A stretch of DNA of 64,000 bases from Rosistilla ulvae. Lineage in GTDB: Bacteria > Planctomycetota > Planctomycetia > Pirellulales > Pirellulaceae. Of the stretch, positions 7,960 through 16,780 are shown piece after piece. The stretch lies in assembly GCF_007741475.1 (NCBI RefSeq), contig NZ_CP036261.1:5767798-5831797 (forward strand), written 5' to 3'. The first letter of the stretch is position 1, and each line of letters starts with the position of its first letter. The notes beneath the pieces were generated by a model. The model searched no databases, had not been told where the DNA came from, and saw nothing but the letters and a program-made list of their open reading frames with translations. A program made the position numbers and the translations under genes.

Positions 7960-10900
7960 TTGACTCATTTACGGCTATTCGCCCCCTGCCTTTCCATGCT
8001 GATCGCATTTGCGGTCACCTCGGCGGCGGGGCCTCGAGACACTCAATGGAAGGCTGTCGAAGACGCGATGAACAAAGGTTTGCCCAAGACCGCGATCGAG
8101 GCGTTGCAGCCGATTATCGATGGCGCGTTGCAAGACAAGGCGTACGCCGAAGCTGTGAAAGCGATCAGCCAACGGATCGCTCTGGAAGGTGCGATCCAAG
8201 GGGATAAGCCCGAGGAAAAAGTCACTCGGATGACCGCCGAGATCGAGAAGGCTCCCGAGCCGATGCGGCCTGTGATGCAGGCGATCCTAGCGAATTGGTA
8301 CTGGCAATATTTCCAGCAGAATCGCTGGCGTTTCATGCAGCGCACCGAAACCGCCACCTCCCCCAGCGACGACTTTACCACCTGGGCATTGCCGCAGATC
8401 CTGGCTGAAATCGACAAGCATTTCCAGCTGGCCCTCGCCGCTCCCGAAACGCTGCAAAAGACGCCGATCGATCAATACGATGCGTTATTGAACAAGGGGA
8501 ACGCGCCGGACGCCTACCGCCCGACGCTTTACGATTTCCTGGTATTCGACGCGATCGATTTTTATGCCGCGGGCGAACAAGCCGGTGCCCGTTCGCAGGA
8601 CGCTTTTGATCTGCAAGCCGACAGCCCGATCTTCGCATCCGCCGCCGACTTCATCGCTTGGGAACCGCCGACCGACGACGCGGAATCGCCCACGTTGAGG
8701 GCGATCCAGCTGTATCAAGATCTGTTGGTCTTCCATCAAAACGATGATGACAAGTCGGCGTTCTACGATGCCGATCTGTCCCGTTTGGTGTTTGGCAATA
8801 ACAAGGCGTTTGGCGAAGAGAAGAGTTCGCGATTTAAGGCGTCGCTGAAACGTTTCATCGAAGCGACCGCCGGACACGAGATCTCTGCTCGAGGCAACGC
8901 GCAACTGGCGCAAACGATTCGCGACGAAGGGGACTTGGTCGAGGCGCATAAGATCGCCAGCGAAGGGCTTGAGAATTTTCCCAAGAGCGTTGGCGGAGCT
9001 CTCTGTTTCAACTTGATCCAGCAGATCGAAGCCCGTTCGGCGCAGGTTTCGACCGAACGCGTCTGGAACGAACCACTACCGACGATCGACGTTCAATACC
9101 GCAACGTCACCAAGATCTACTTCCGCTTGGTCCCGTTTGATTTCGAAGCCTTTGTCCAATCCGATCGCTGGAATTCAGAGCAATTGGATCAGCGTCAGCA
9201 ACAGGAACTACTGGCTCGCACGCCGGTCGCGGCTTGGGATGCCGATCTGCCAGCGACAACCGATTACCAAGAACGCGTCGAAGAATTGCCGACGCCCGAC
9301 GATTTGAAGCCGGGAGCTTATTATCTGATCGCCAGCCACCATCCCGAATTTGTCCGCGCCGACAACCAAGTGTCGTTCACGGAGATTTGGGTTAGCGATC
9401 TGGCTCTCGTATTGCGAAATCACAACGGCGATGGATTCGTCGACGGCTTTGTCTTGGACGCCCGCAGCGGCGATCCGTTGGCCAATGCCAACGTGCGAGC
9501 ATGGCAGCGAACGAACAACGGCAACCGCCGCCAACCGCTCCCGTCGACGAAGACCGATGAAAACGGGCGGTTCGAATTCCGTGGCCAGCGATTGCGAGGA
9601 ATGGTCTTTCACGTCGTCGATGGCGACAACGCACTCTCTTCGATACACAACGTCGACAGCTACCAGAACAACCGACAACATCGACCCGATGAACAGACAC
9701 GGTTCTTCACCGACCGATCGATCTACCGCCCGGGGCAGACGATCCAATACAAGGGGATCTGTTTGCGAGTCGACCAGCAGAAGGACGATTACGCGACGAT
9801 TGCCGGTCGCGAATTGACAGTGGTCTTCAACGACGTCAATGGAAAAGAGATCCAGCGGCAGAAACATCGCACCAACGATTACGGAAGTTTCAGCGGCAGC
9901 TTCAACACGCCACGCGATCGTTTGATGGGGCGGATGTCGATCCAAGTGGTGGGCGAACCGAACGGGGCAACGCAAGTCACGGTCGAAGAGTACAAGCGGC
10001 CAAAGTTCTTGGTTTCGCTGGACGCACCTAAGGAAGCCGCCCGGCTTGGCGGTGAAGTCAATCTGCAGGGATCGGCCAAGGCGTATACCGGCGCGACGAT
10101 CGATACTGCCGAGGTTCGCTGGCGCGTCGTCCGTGAAGTCCGCTATCCGATCTGGTGGTCGTGGCGTTGTTGGTGGATCCCGCAAGTTCCCGATGCCGGG
10201 CAGGAGATCGCTCATGGCACGACGACAACCGCCGCCGACGGCAGCTTCGACATCCGCTTCGACGCCCGTCCCGATCCGTCGGTATCGCCCGAAAGCGAAG
10301 CCTCATTCCAGTTCACGATCTACGCCGATGTCGTCGACACGACGGGCGAAACGCGTTCGGGCAGCCGCCAAGTGAACGTCGGCTTTGTCGCTTTGCGAGC
10401 GACGGTTTCCAGCGACGATTGGCAGACGACTGACGCACCGACACAAATCCAACTCAGCACTACCACGTTGGATGGCGAAGCGATCGCGGCCGACGGCGTG
10501 CTGAAGGTTTATGCATTACAGCAGCCCGAACGGCCAGCTCGCGGTAGATTGTCGAACCAACCGCGGCCGATGTACCGCCGAGCGGGAAGGCCAATCGATT
10601 TGGCAGACGCTCCGAAACCCGATCCCGCCAATCCCAATTCGTGGGCGCTAGGGGAGGTCGCGTTTGAACAAGCGATTCAGATCGACGCCAGCGGGCAAGC
10701 GGAAGCTTCGGTCCAGTTGAAAGCAGGCATCTATCGAGCGGTCTTCGAAACGAAGGATCGATTCGGCAAGGCGGTCACCGCGTTGCTGCCGATCCAGGTG
10801 GTCGATCCCGATGCAAAGCAATTGTCGATCAAGATCCCCAACCTGTTGGCTTCCGCTGCATGGTCGGTCCAACCGGGCGAGGAATTTGTGGGCGTCTGGG

Positions 10901-13900
10901 GAAGCGGATACGACACCGCTCGCGCGTTCGTCGAGATCGAACATCGAGGCGAACTGCTACAAAGCTTCTGGACCGCCCCCGGGGTGACTCAGGTTCAGAT
11001 CAAACAACCGATCGAAGAAGCGATGCGCGGCGGGCTGTCGCTGCGAACAACGATGGTTCGCGAAAACCGAGCCTACCTGGAATCGCGGCAGATCGAAGTC
11101 CCTTGGACCAACAAGCAACTGACGGTTCGCTGGGAGCACTTTGTCTCCAAGCTTGAACCCGCGCAAAAGCAAACCTGGACCGCGGTGATCGACGCTCCCG
11201 ATGCAAAGCGAGCCGCCGCCGAGATGGTCGCGGGGATGTACGACGCGTCGTTGGATGCTTATCTGCCGCACCATTGGGCCGATGGATTCCATGTCTTCCG
11301 GCATAACCGCAGCAACGTTTATTCGCAATTTGAAAACCAACAAAAGCAGCTGCAAGGTCTGCTCTTCAATTGGAACGTCGATGCCCGCGATGCGTCGCTC
11401 ATCTACCGCTCGTTCCCCGGCGAGATCATCAACGCAATCTACGGCATGCGGGGCAATGTTCAGTTCCGTAGTCGAAGAGGCGGAGGCATTGCTGGTGGCC
11501 TCGGGATGATGGAAGCCGATTCGTTTGCCGCTGCCGCTCCAGCGCCGATGGCGATGGCAAAGGGAATGGCAAAGGATTCCAACGCGCAGGTCGCGAGTGC
11601 TCCCGTTGCCGAAGGGGCACCCGCCGACGAGCAGCCGCCAGCGGCCGATCTCGATCTGGAAAACGTTTCGGCGCGAAAGAACCTCAACGAAACCGCCTTC
11701 TTCTTTCCGCATTTGATCGCTGGCGACGACGGCACGGTGCGGATGGAGTTCACGATGCCCGAGGCATTGACGAAGTGGCGGTTCATGGGATTCGCTCACG
11801 ACAACGAACTGCGATCCGGGCTGTTGACCGATACCGTGGTGACGGCAAAAGACTTGATGGTTCAACCCAATCCGCCGCGATTCGTTCGCGAGGGGGACGT
11901 CTTGGAATTCACAGTGAAGGTCAGCAACCAATCGCCTACGCGGCAGACCGGTACGGTGCGGCTGAGCTTTGCCGAAGCGCGAACCGGCGACAGCGTCGAT
12001 GCTGCGATCGGCAACGATCAACGCGACCAAGCGTTTGAGATCGCCGCGGGGCAATCGAAGTCGTCGGCTTGGCGAATTCAGATTCCCGACGGGATTGGAT
12101 TCCTGACCTACAAAGCGGTTGGTTCGACGGGACGATTGTCCGACGGAGAAGAAGGGTATCTGCCCGTCTTGTCGCAACGCGTGCTGGTGACCGAATCGCA
12201 AACGCTGCCGATTCGCGGTCCACAAACAGTGGAGTTCGATTTTGAAAAGCTGCTGAAATCGGGCGACTCCGATTCGCTGCGTCATCAATCGTTGGACGTT
12301 CAAATGGTTTCCAACCCGTCGTGGTACGCCGTGATGGCGCTGCCCTACCTGATGGAATTCCCACACCAGTGCAGCGAGCAGACGTTCAGCCGGTTGTATG
12401 CCAACGCTTTGGCAAGGCACATCGCCGGCAGCGATCCGAAGATCCATCGCGTCTTCGAACAATGGCGTGGGACGCCGGCGCTGGAGAGTCCGTTGATGAA
12501 GAACCAGGACCTCAAAGCGGTAATGATCGAAGAGACGCCTTGGCTGCGACAAGCGGAATCCGAATCGCAAGCTCGCCGTAACGTGGGGATCTTGTTCGAC
12601 GATAACCGCTTGAACGACGAGACCGCTCGGCTGCTGAAGAAGCTGGCCGATCAACAGCGCGACGACGGCGCGTGGCCTTGGTTCCCTGGCGGCCCGGCCA
12701 ACGACTACATCACGCTTTACATCACCACGGGCTTTGGACGGATGCGTCACTTGGGCGTTGATGTCGATACCGCGGCGGCCGTGAAATCGCTGCCCCGCTT
12801 GGATGCGTGGGTTGCCAAGCAATATGCCGACATCGCGGAAAGCAAACGCGATGACAATCATCTGACAGCGACGATCGCGTTGTATCTGTATGGCCGCAGC
12901 TTCTTCTTGGAAGATCAACCTGTCGCCGCGGAACATCGGACCGCTGTCCTGTTTTGGTTGAAACAAGCGAAGCAACATTGGCTGAAAATGAACAACCGCC
13001 AATCGCAAGCGCATCTGGCCGTGGCCCTAAAGCGCTTTGGCGATCTGAAGACGCCGATCGATATCATGGCGTCGATCAAAGAGCGATCGGTGAGCGATCA
13101 GGAAATGGGAATGTTCTGGCGCGACACCGAGCAGTCGTGGTGGTGGTATCGGGCTCCGATCGAAACGCAGGCGATGATGATCGAAGCGTTCGACGAAGTG
13201 ATGGACGATGCCGCCGCGGTCGAAGACTGCAAGGTCTGGTTGCTCAAGCAAAAGCAGACGCAGGACTGGAAGACGACCAAAGCGACTGCTGATGCGGTCT
13301 ACGCGCTATTGCTGCGAGGCACCGATCTGTTGGCGTCCAGCGAATTGGTCCGCGTAGAGCTGGGCGGAGAGAGGGTGGAACCGAAAGATGTCGAAGCCGG
13401 AACCGGCTTTTATGAGGAGCGGTTCGCTGGAGCGGAGGTGACGCCGCAGCAAGGAAAGATCAAGGTTACGAAGGTCGACAAAGGTGTCGCTTGGGGAAGC
13501 GTGTCATGGCAATACATGGAAGACATCGCCAAGATCACGCCTCATGCCGGTACGCCGCTGACGCTAACCAAGCAGCTGTACGTCAAACAGACGACCAAAG
13601 ACGGACCGGTTCTAAAACCTGTCGACGGGCCGATCGCAGTCGGCGATGAATTGGTAGTCCGGATCGTTTTGAAGACCGATCGCGACATGGAGTATGTGCA
13701 TCTGAAGGATCAGCGTGGCAGCGGCACCGAACCGGTCAACGTGCTGTCGCAGTACAAGTACCAGGATGGACTGGCCTATTACGAATCGACGCGCGATACC
13801 GCCAGCCACTTCTTCATCGACTACCTGCCCAAGGGAACATACGTCTTCGAATATTCGACGCGCGTTCAATTGCGAGGCAGTTATCAATCGGGATACGCCA

Positions 13901-13968
13901 ACATCCAGTGCATGTACGCACCGGAGTTCAACAGTCATTCGGAGAGTCTGCTGTTGGAGGTTAAATAA
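7960..13968 (+). CDS. Alpha-2-macroglobulin family protein with thioester
   Basis: 2002-residue exported protein of the bacterial alpha-2-macroglobulin family, which traps proteases by a covalent thioester in the envelope. The TTG start at 7960 is preferred: AGGAAGGA lies about eight bases upstream, and translation begins with a signal peptide (THLRLFAPCLSMLIAF...SAAG); the ATG at 7885 adds a basic extension. Visible: an alpha-helical N-terminal third, a carboxypeptidase-regulatory-like module (GFVLDARSGDPLANANVRAW, about 490-540), MG domains (YRPGQTIQYKG...), a Gly/Ala/Met-rich insert near residues 1170-1240, the bait/MG block NETAFFFPHL...KWRFMGFAHD, a thioester motif CSEQ with Cys at 1471, and alpha-alpha barrel helices after it. 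No lipobox is present, unlike E. coli YfhM, and no PbpC gene is adjacent. The mechanism is inferred from family knowledge. Confidence 0.93.
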   Translation: MTHLRLFAPCLSMLIAFAVTSAAGPRDTQWKAVEDAMNKGLPKTAIEALQPIIDGALQDKAYAEAVKAISQRIALEGAIQGDKPEEKVTRMTAEIEKAPEPMRPVMQAILANWYWQYFQQNRWRFMQRTETATSPSDDFTTWALPQILAEIDKHFQLALAAPETLQKTPIDQYDALLNKGNAPDAYRPTLYDFLVFDAIDFYAAGEQAGARSQDAFDLQADSPIFASAADFIAWEPPTDDAESPTLRAIQLYQDLLVFHQNDDDKSAFYDADLSRLVFGNNKAFGEEKSSRFKASLKRFIEATAGHEISARGNAQLAQTIRDEGDLVEAHKIASEGLENFPKSVGGALCFNLIQQIEARSAQVSTERVWNEPLPTIDVQYRNVTKIYFRLVPFDFEAFVQSDRWNSEQLDQRQQQELLARTPVAAWDADLPATTDYQERVEELPTPDDLKPGAYYLIASHHPEFVRADNQVSFTEIWVSDLALVLRNHNGDGFVDGFVLDARSGDPLANANVRAWQRTNNGNRRQPLPSTKTDENGRFEFRGQRLRGMVFHVVDGDNALSSIHNVDSYQNNRQHRPDEQTRFFTDRSIYRPGQTIQYKGICLRVDQQKDDYATIAGRELTVVFNDVNGKEIQRQKHRTNDYGSFSGSFNTPRDRLMGRMSIQVVGEPNGATQVTVEEYKRPKFLVSLDAPKEAARLGGEVNLQGSAKAYTGATIDTAEVRWRVVREVRYPIWWSWRCWWIPQVPDAGQEIAHGTTTTAADGSFDIRFDARPDPSVSPESEASFQFTIYADVVDTTGETRSGSRQVNVGFVALRATVSSDDWQTTDAPTQIQLSTTTLDGEAIAADGVLKVYALQQPERPARGRLSNQPRPMYRRAGRPIDLADAPKPDPANPNSWALGEVAFEQAIQIDASGQAEASVQLKAGIYRAVFETKDRFGKAVTALLPIQVVDPDAKQLSIKIPNLLASAAWSVQPGEEFVGVWGSGYDTARAFVEIEHRGELLQSFWTAPGVTQVQIKQPIEEAMRGGLSLRTTMVRENRAYLESRQIEVPWTNKQLTVRWEHFVSKLEPAQKQTWTAVIDAPDAKRAAAEMVAGMYDASLDAYLPHHWADGFHVFRHNRSNVYSQFENQQKQLQGLLFNWNVDARDASLIYRSFPGEIINAIYGMRGNVQFRSRRGGGIAGGLGMMEADSFAAAAPAPMAMAKGMAKDSNAQVASAPVAEGAPADEQPPAADLDLENVSARKNLNETAFFFPHLIAGDDGTVRMEFTMPEALTKWRFMGFAHDNELRSGLLTDTVVTAKDLMVQPNPPRFVREGDVLEFTVKVSNQSPTRQTGTVRLSFAEARTGDSVDAAIGNDQRDQAFEIAAGQSKSSAWRIQIPDGIGFLTYKAVGSTGRLSDGEEGYLPVLSQRVLVTESQTLPIRGPQTVEFDFEKLLKSGDSDSLRHQSLDVQMVSNPSWYAVMALPYLMEFPHQCSEQTFSRLYANALARHIAGSDPKIHRVFEQWRGTPALESPLMKNQDLKAVMIEETPWLRQAESESQARRNVGILFDDNRLNDETARLLKKLADQQRDDGAWPWFPGGPANDYITLYITTGFGRMRHLGVDVDTAAAVKSLPRLDAWVAKQYADIAESKRDDNHLTATIALYLYGRSFFLEDQPVAAEHRTAVLFWLKQAKQHWLKMNNRQSQAHLAVALKRFGDLKTPIDIMASIKERSVSDQEMGMFWRDTEQSWWWYRAPIETQAMMIEAFDEVMDDAAAVEDCKVWLLKQKQTQDWKTTKATADAVYALLLRGTDLLASSELVRVELGGERVEPKDVEAGTGFYEERFAGAEVTPQQGKIKVTKVDKGVAWGSVSWQYMEDIAKITPHAGTPLTLTKQLYVKQTTKDGPVLKPVDGPIAVGDELVVRIVLKTDRDMEYVHLKDQRGSGTEPVNVLSQYKYQDGLAYYESTRDTASHFFIDYLPKGTYVFEYSTRVQLRGSYQSGYANIQCMYAPEFNSHSESLLLEVK

Positions 13969-13991
13969 CCGCCGCAGCAACGCGATGATTC

Positions 13992-14057
13992 TTATCGCTG
14001 ATCATTGATACAACTTGCATCCGGCGGCGTGGCTTCACCAACCACGTCGACCGGATG
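13992..14057 (-). pseudogene. Copied 3' end of the 15.1 kb hydrolase gene
   Basis: Reading on the minus strand gives HPVDVVGEATPPDASCINDQ then Arg and a stop, against HPVDVVGEPTPPDASCIKNQ-Arg-stop at the end of the hydrolase at 15057. At DNA level 14005-14058 and 15071-15124 differ at only about four positions by eye. Upstream of the His the frame continues but no longer resembles the hydrolase. This is therefore an orphan gene end, either the remnant of a second hydrolase copy or a duplication made when the intervening zeta cassette arrived. Confidence 0.75.
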
Positions 14058-14109
14058 GTGGCCGATCGGTTCAGAAACGAATCCATAGACGTGTAAATGA
14101 ACGCGTCGT

Positions 14110-14310
14110 CTATTCCATTCCTGCGGCGGGTGGCGTTTTCGGCGGTGGGTCAAATTCCTCAGAGAACGGATCGACTTCGACGACCTTGCCGTCACGCCAG
14201 AGAACGATCGGGGTGTTGTACTGGCGGGCGCGAACCAGGACATCGGCTGCCGCTTGCTGCATTGCCGCGTTCGCCTTACGGACTAGCTCAGGTGTGTTGT
14301 CTCGAATCAT
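14110..14310 (-). CDS. Small protein paired with zeta-like kinase, candidate antitoxin
   Basis: 66-residue acidic-tailed protein. An N-terminal helix (PELVRKANAAMQQAAADVLVRA) is followed by a strand-like NTPIVLWRDGKVVEVDP and a Pro-rich tail. Its ATG overlaps the stop of the zeta-like gene by four bases (ATGA), so the two are translationally coupled. The frame is short, but coupling and amphipathic pattern support a real gene. A role as the antitoxin or immunity partner is inferred only from position; no known antitoxin family is recognised. Confidence 0.65.
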   Translation of the reverse strand: MIRDNTPELVRKANAAMQQAAADVLVRARQYNTPIVLWRDGKVVEVDPFSEEFDPPPKTPPAAGME

Positions 14311-14927
14311 CGCATTAGTTCCGGGGACAATTGTTTGAGTTCAGCAAACCGCGCATCGTCATAGACTCGGCGAACATTGTCCTGCTCTCCGACAATGATC
14401 TCACCAGGTCGGCTCGATCCGTCATAGATAATCCATTCGTCGAGAACGGGCTTGTATAGCGACGCAAAGTTGTTGATGCCAAGTTGGTAACGACGACGGA
14501 TGTGTGGTTCTGGAATATTGTGCCCGCCTTCTCTGACCCGCGTTGCAACTCGAGCCACGGCTAGCTCGACGGATGGAAGCCAGATGAAAAACAAGGATAC
14601 TCGGTATCCAAGTTTTTTCATCGTACGCAACCGGTTAGCATGCCCACGACCAGCAAGCGTTGTTTCAAATCCGAACGATGTTCTTGTTCTGATCAAAGTT
14701 TCAATACGGTTTAACATCAAACGACCGGCAGCAACCGACTGCGACTCGGGGTTGAACGGTGAAAGTCCAGCGGCAATCAAATCAGCGTTTACAAATTCCT
14801 GGCAACCCGCGAAATACGGCAAATAGCGACGGGCGAATGTCGTCTTGCCGGCTCCGTTAGGTCCAGCGATAACGTACACGGTCGATTGCAGTGGTGAACT
14901 CATGCCAGTTTGGTTCCGTTTCACCAT
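14307..14927 (-). CDS. Zeta-toxin-like P-loop kinase
   Basis: 206-residue P-loop protein of the zeta toxin/AAA family. Walker A GPNGAGKTT is at 22-30, followed by the family pattern YFAGCQEFVNADLIAAGLSPFNPE and FGFETTLAGRGH; later VREGGHNIPEPHIRRRY is typical of chromosomal zeta-like proteins. Zeta toxins phosphorylate UDP-N-acetylglucosamine; many chromosomal relatives have unproven substrates. Start 14927 is taken; Met at 14903 is an alternative. It lies upstream of, and overlaps, the 66-residue partner. Base composition is lower in G+C than the neighbours: the line 14641-14700 has 27 of 60 G+C by hand count, against 36 of 60 in 12601-12660. This suggests recent arrival. Confidence 0.85.
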   Translation of the reverse strand: MVKRNQTGMSSPLQSTVYVIAGPNGAGKTTFARRYLPYFAGCQEFVNADLIAAGLSPFNPESQSVAAGRLMLNRIETLIRTRTSFGFETTLAGRGHANRLRTMKKLGYRVSLFFIWLPSVELAVARVATRVREGGHNIPEPHIRRRYQLGINNFASLYKPVLDEWIIYDGSSRPGEIIVGEQDNVRRVYDDARFAELKQLSPELMR

Positions 14928-15016
14928 ATTCTACGGTGCCGAATGGATAAAACCAATTCAGCATGTTCTATGTCCCCGCAATCGTACAGGCAGATAAGCG
15001 TTTCATGTTCAGCACC

Positions 15017-15036
15017 ATCGGGTGCATGCACCCGAT
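15017..15036. promoter_or_regulatory. Perfect 20-base palindrome upstream of zeta cassette
   Basis: ATCGGGTGCATGCACCCGAT is a perfect palindrome located 90 bases upstream of the zeta-like start and 21 bases after the hydrolase stop. It could be an operator for the cassette, or a hairpin ending the hydrolase transcript coming from the right. It has no U-run on either side, which favours a protein-binding site. The role is inference. Confidence 0.5.
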
Positions 15037-15056
15037 TTGTCGGCGGACAAGATGGT

Positions 15057-16112
15057 TTAGCGTTGGTTCTTGATACAGCTTGCATCCGGCGGCGTGGGTT
15101 CACCAACCACATCGACCGGATGGGTATACAAATATTTCCAGACCGCTTCGTGGATGTATTTGCCATCGGCGTCTTTGCCGGCGCTGCCGCCTGGTTGCAC
15201 GCTGCTGTGTGCTCGTCGCGTATTGCCGTCGACGTCGAAATCGGTGATCAAGCGACGGGTGTTTTGGTAGGGGGGACCGATCTTGTCGACGTTTACGATC
15301 GGGCCAAATTTGTTCATGCCCAACATCTCCCAGCTGCGGCAATAGTGGTCCGCCGTCCAACCACCGTCGAGCACGTGAGAGAAGCCAAAGTATCGGTTCT
15401 CGGGAGTGGCGGAAGGGAGCGATTGCCAGGTTTGGTAATTGTCGCGAGGTCCACACAACGCAACGACTCGACTGACCTTCTGATGCTTCGCAAACCGCGC
15501 CGCCGTCGTCGAACCGTGCGAGCTGCCCGACATGATCACATCCTCCCAGCGGAGGCCGTCGCCATCTTCGGTTAAGAAGTAATCCCAGCCGCCTTGAGGA
15601 TTCTCTTTCGCCAGCCACTGCACAAATTTGAGTGCCCGCGCCATCATGCCGTCCGGTTTGGGAATGTCGACATCGCTGCTGAAGTCTTCGCCGGTGGCCG
15701 CTTCCAAGCGGATGTTACCCCGGCATTCTTCGCCGACCGGATTTTCGCGGCAGCAGATCGAAAACCATTTGTTGGCGTAGTGGACACGGATCGCGTGCAA
15801 GCCATAGCTGTTCCAGCGATCGAACAGACCTTGGTTGTGTCCCATCAACCAGATCACCAACTTCCCCTTCGGCGCGACGCGGGTGTCGACTGCCGCTTGT
15901 TGGAAATCAGCCGGTTTGCCATCCTTTGTCTCGATCAAGAAATCGATCTCTGGATGCGCCTTCACTCGCGGATCCAACTCGCTGGCCCGCGCCTTCAATT
16001 GGTACCGCTGCGGGTTGGGATCGTTAAAGGTCAACGCAGAGGAGGGTTGAGCGTGGGCGACGCCAGCGACAGTGGCCAGTAGCCCCAAGACAACAAACAG
16101 CAACTTTTTCAT
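15057..16112 (-). CDS. Exported alpha/beta-hydrolase-like protein (BPSS1187-like)
   Basis: 351-residue secreted hydrolase-like protein. The start at 16112 gives a signal peptide (MKKLLFVVLGLLATVAGVAHA); the longer frame to 16364 lies in repeat sequence and is rejected. A GSSHG nucleophile elbow (196-200, Ser198) follows VIMS, and a WLMGHNQG segment near 88-95 could form an oxyanion region. The Cys pair Cys120-Cys121 with Cys130 may be structural. Overall pattern recalls the BPSS1187 family; the substrate is unknown. Its last 21 codons are duplicated 1 kb downstream, beyond the zeta cassette. Confidence 0.75.
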   Translation of the reverse strand: MKKLLFVVLGLLATVAGVAHAQPSSALTFNDPNPQRYQLKARASELDPRVKAHPEIDFLIETKDGKPADFQQAAVDTRVAPKGKLVIWLMGHNQGLFDRWNSYGLHAIRVHYANKWFSICCRENPVGEECRGNIRLEAATGEDFSSDVDIPKPDGMMARALKFVQWLAKENPQGGWDYFLTEDGDGLRWEDVIMSGSSHGSTTAARFAKHQKVSRVVALCGPRDNYQTWQSLPSATPENRYFGFSHVLDGGWTADHYCRSWEMLGMNKFGPIVNVDKIGPPYQNTRRLITDFDVDGNTRRAHSSVQPGGSAGKDADGKYIHEAVWKYLYTHPVDVVGEPTPPDASCIKNQR

Positions 16113-16328
16113 GGGCGGGTTTCCAAGTGAAACAGGAGGGGAGAGGACGAAGAGAACATCGATGTTGCCACCGCGGTCCCAATCAGCGGACAGTCCGGTG
16201 CGCAACCATCGTAATCGAGAACGTGGATCAAGCGGGCAACTGTCCCGGAAAAATGCGTCGCCCAAGATGGTCTGGCGCACGGCGGGATCAGCCCCAGCGT
16301 CCCTTGCGACGGCGCAGATAGCGTCTTC

Positions 16329-16360
16329 CAACGCGTGGCCCGATGGGCATGCGGCTAAAC
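16329..16360. repeat. Short palindromic element, partial copy
   Basis: Reads CAACGCGTGGCCCGATGGGC then ATGCGGCTAAAC, equivalent to one end of the 74-base element. As with the copies at 7558 and 21673, it directly precedes a compound repeat. Confidence 0.55.
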
Positions 16361-16361
16361 A

Positions 16362-16768
16362 CAATACCGTTCAACGAAGCGTAGTGGACGAGGCTACGAG
16401 TCCTTTTGCATCAGACCAAATCGCTGGGACTCGTAACCTCCTGTCGGTTACCCACAAATTTCCCGAAGGGAATCAAGCAATTAGCCGTAGGTAAGCGCAG
16501 CGCCACCTACGGTATCGAACGTAACTCGCTAAGTTGACCGCGAAGGCGGTCGCAGAATCCCATGCAGTTGCGCTGCGACCGCCTTCGCGGTCGGCCGTTC
16601 GCGTCTCGTGTCATTCCGGTGGTATCGCGTTCGCTCAACCACCGGCTAATGGCTGCCACGCCGTCGGCGTAGTTGCGACTTGTGGGTAATCAACAGCTCG
16701 TAGCCTCGTCCACTACGTCCCGCCGCTAATTCTTTCCACGGTCCGAGGCCCCTTCGTTGCGGTTAAAC
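16362..16768 (+). repeat. Compound palindromic repeat, copy 2, interrupted
   Basis: The left part (16362-16440) runs from CAATACCGTTCAACGAAGCG to GGGACTCGTAACCTC as in the 24.8 kb copy. The right part resumes at 16697 and ends with CGGTTAAAC. The two parts are separated by 256 unrelated bases. The terminal AACGGTATTG of the other copies is missing before CGGTTAAAC. Confidence 0.8.
16441..16696. repeat. Palindromic insertion inside repeat copy 2
   Basis: 256-base insert bracketed by CTCGTAACCTC (16430-16440) and CTCGTAGCCTC (16697-16707), near-identical 11-mers that look like a target duplication. The insert itself has inverted outer sequences (GGTTACCCACAA near 16447 and TTGTGGGTAAT near 16680) and internal hairpins: 16485-16492/16505-16512, a perfect 20-base pair of arms 16536-16555/16573-16592, and 16616-16623/16638-16645. 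No open frame of interest. Confidence 0.7.
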
Positions 16769-16780
16769 GACGATTGGAAA

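Larger units (their letters stand above)
16113..16780. other. Gene-free region with nested repeats
   Basis: The gap between fusA (ending 16781, minus strand) and the hydrolase. The first 200 bases (16113-16320) hold the hydrolase promoter region with no motif that could be assigned confidently. From 16329 on it is repeat: a partial short element, then a compound repeat split by a 256-base insertion. No gene seen. Confidence 0.75.

Noticed and set aside
13992-14243. 83-codon minus-strand gene
   Set aside because: Only its last 21 codons resemble a protein (the end of the hydrolase); it overlaps the coupled small gene of the zeta cassette, so it is a duplicated gene end.
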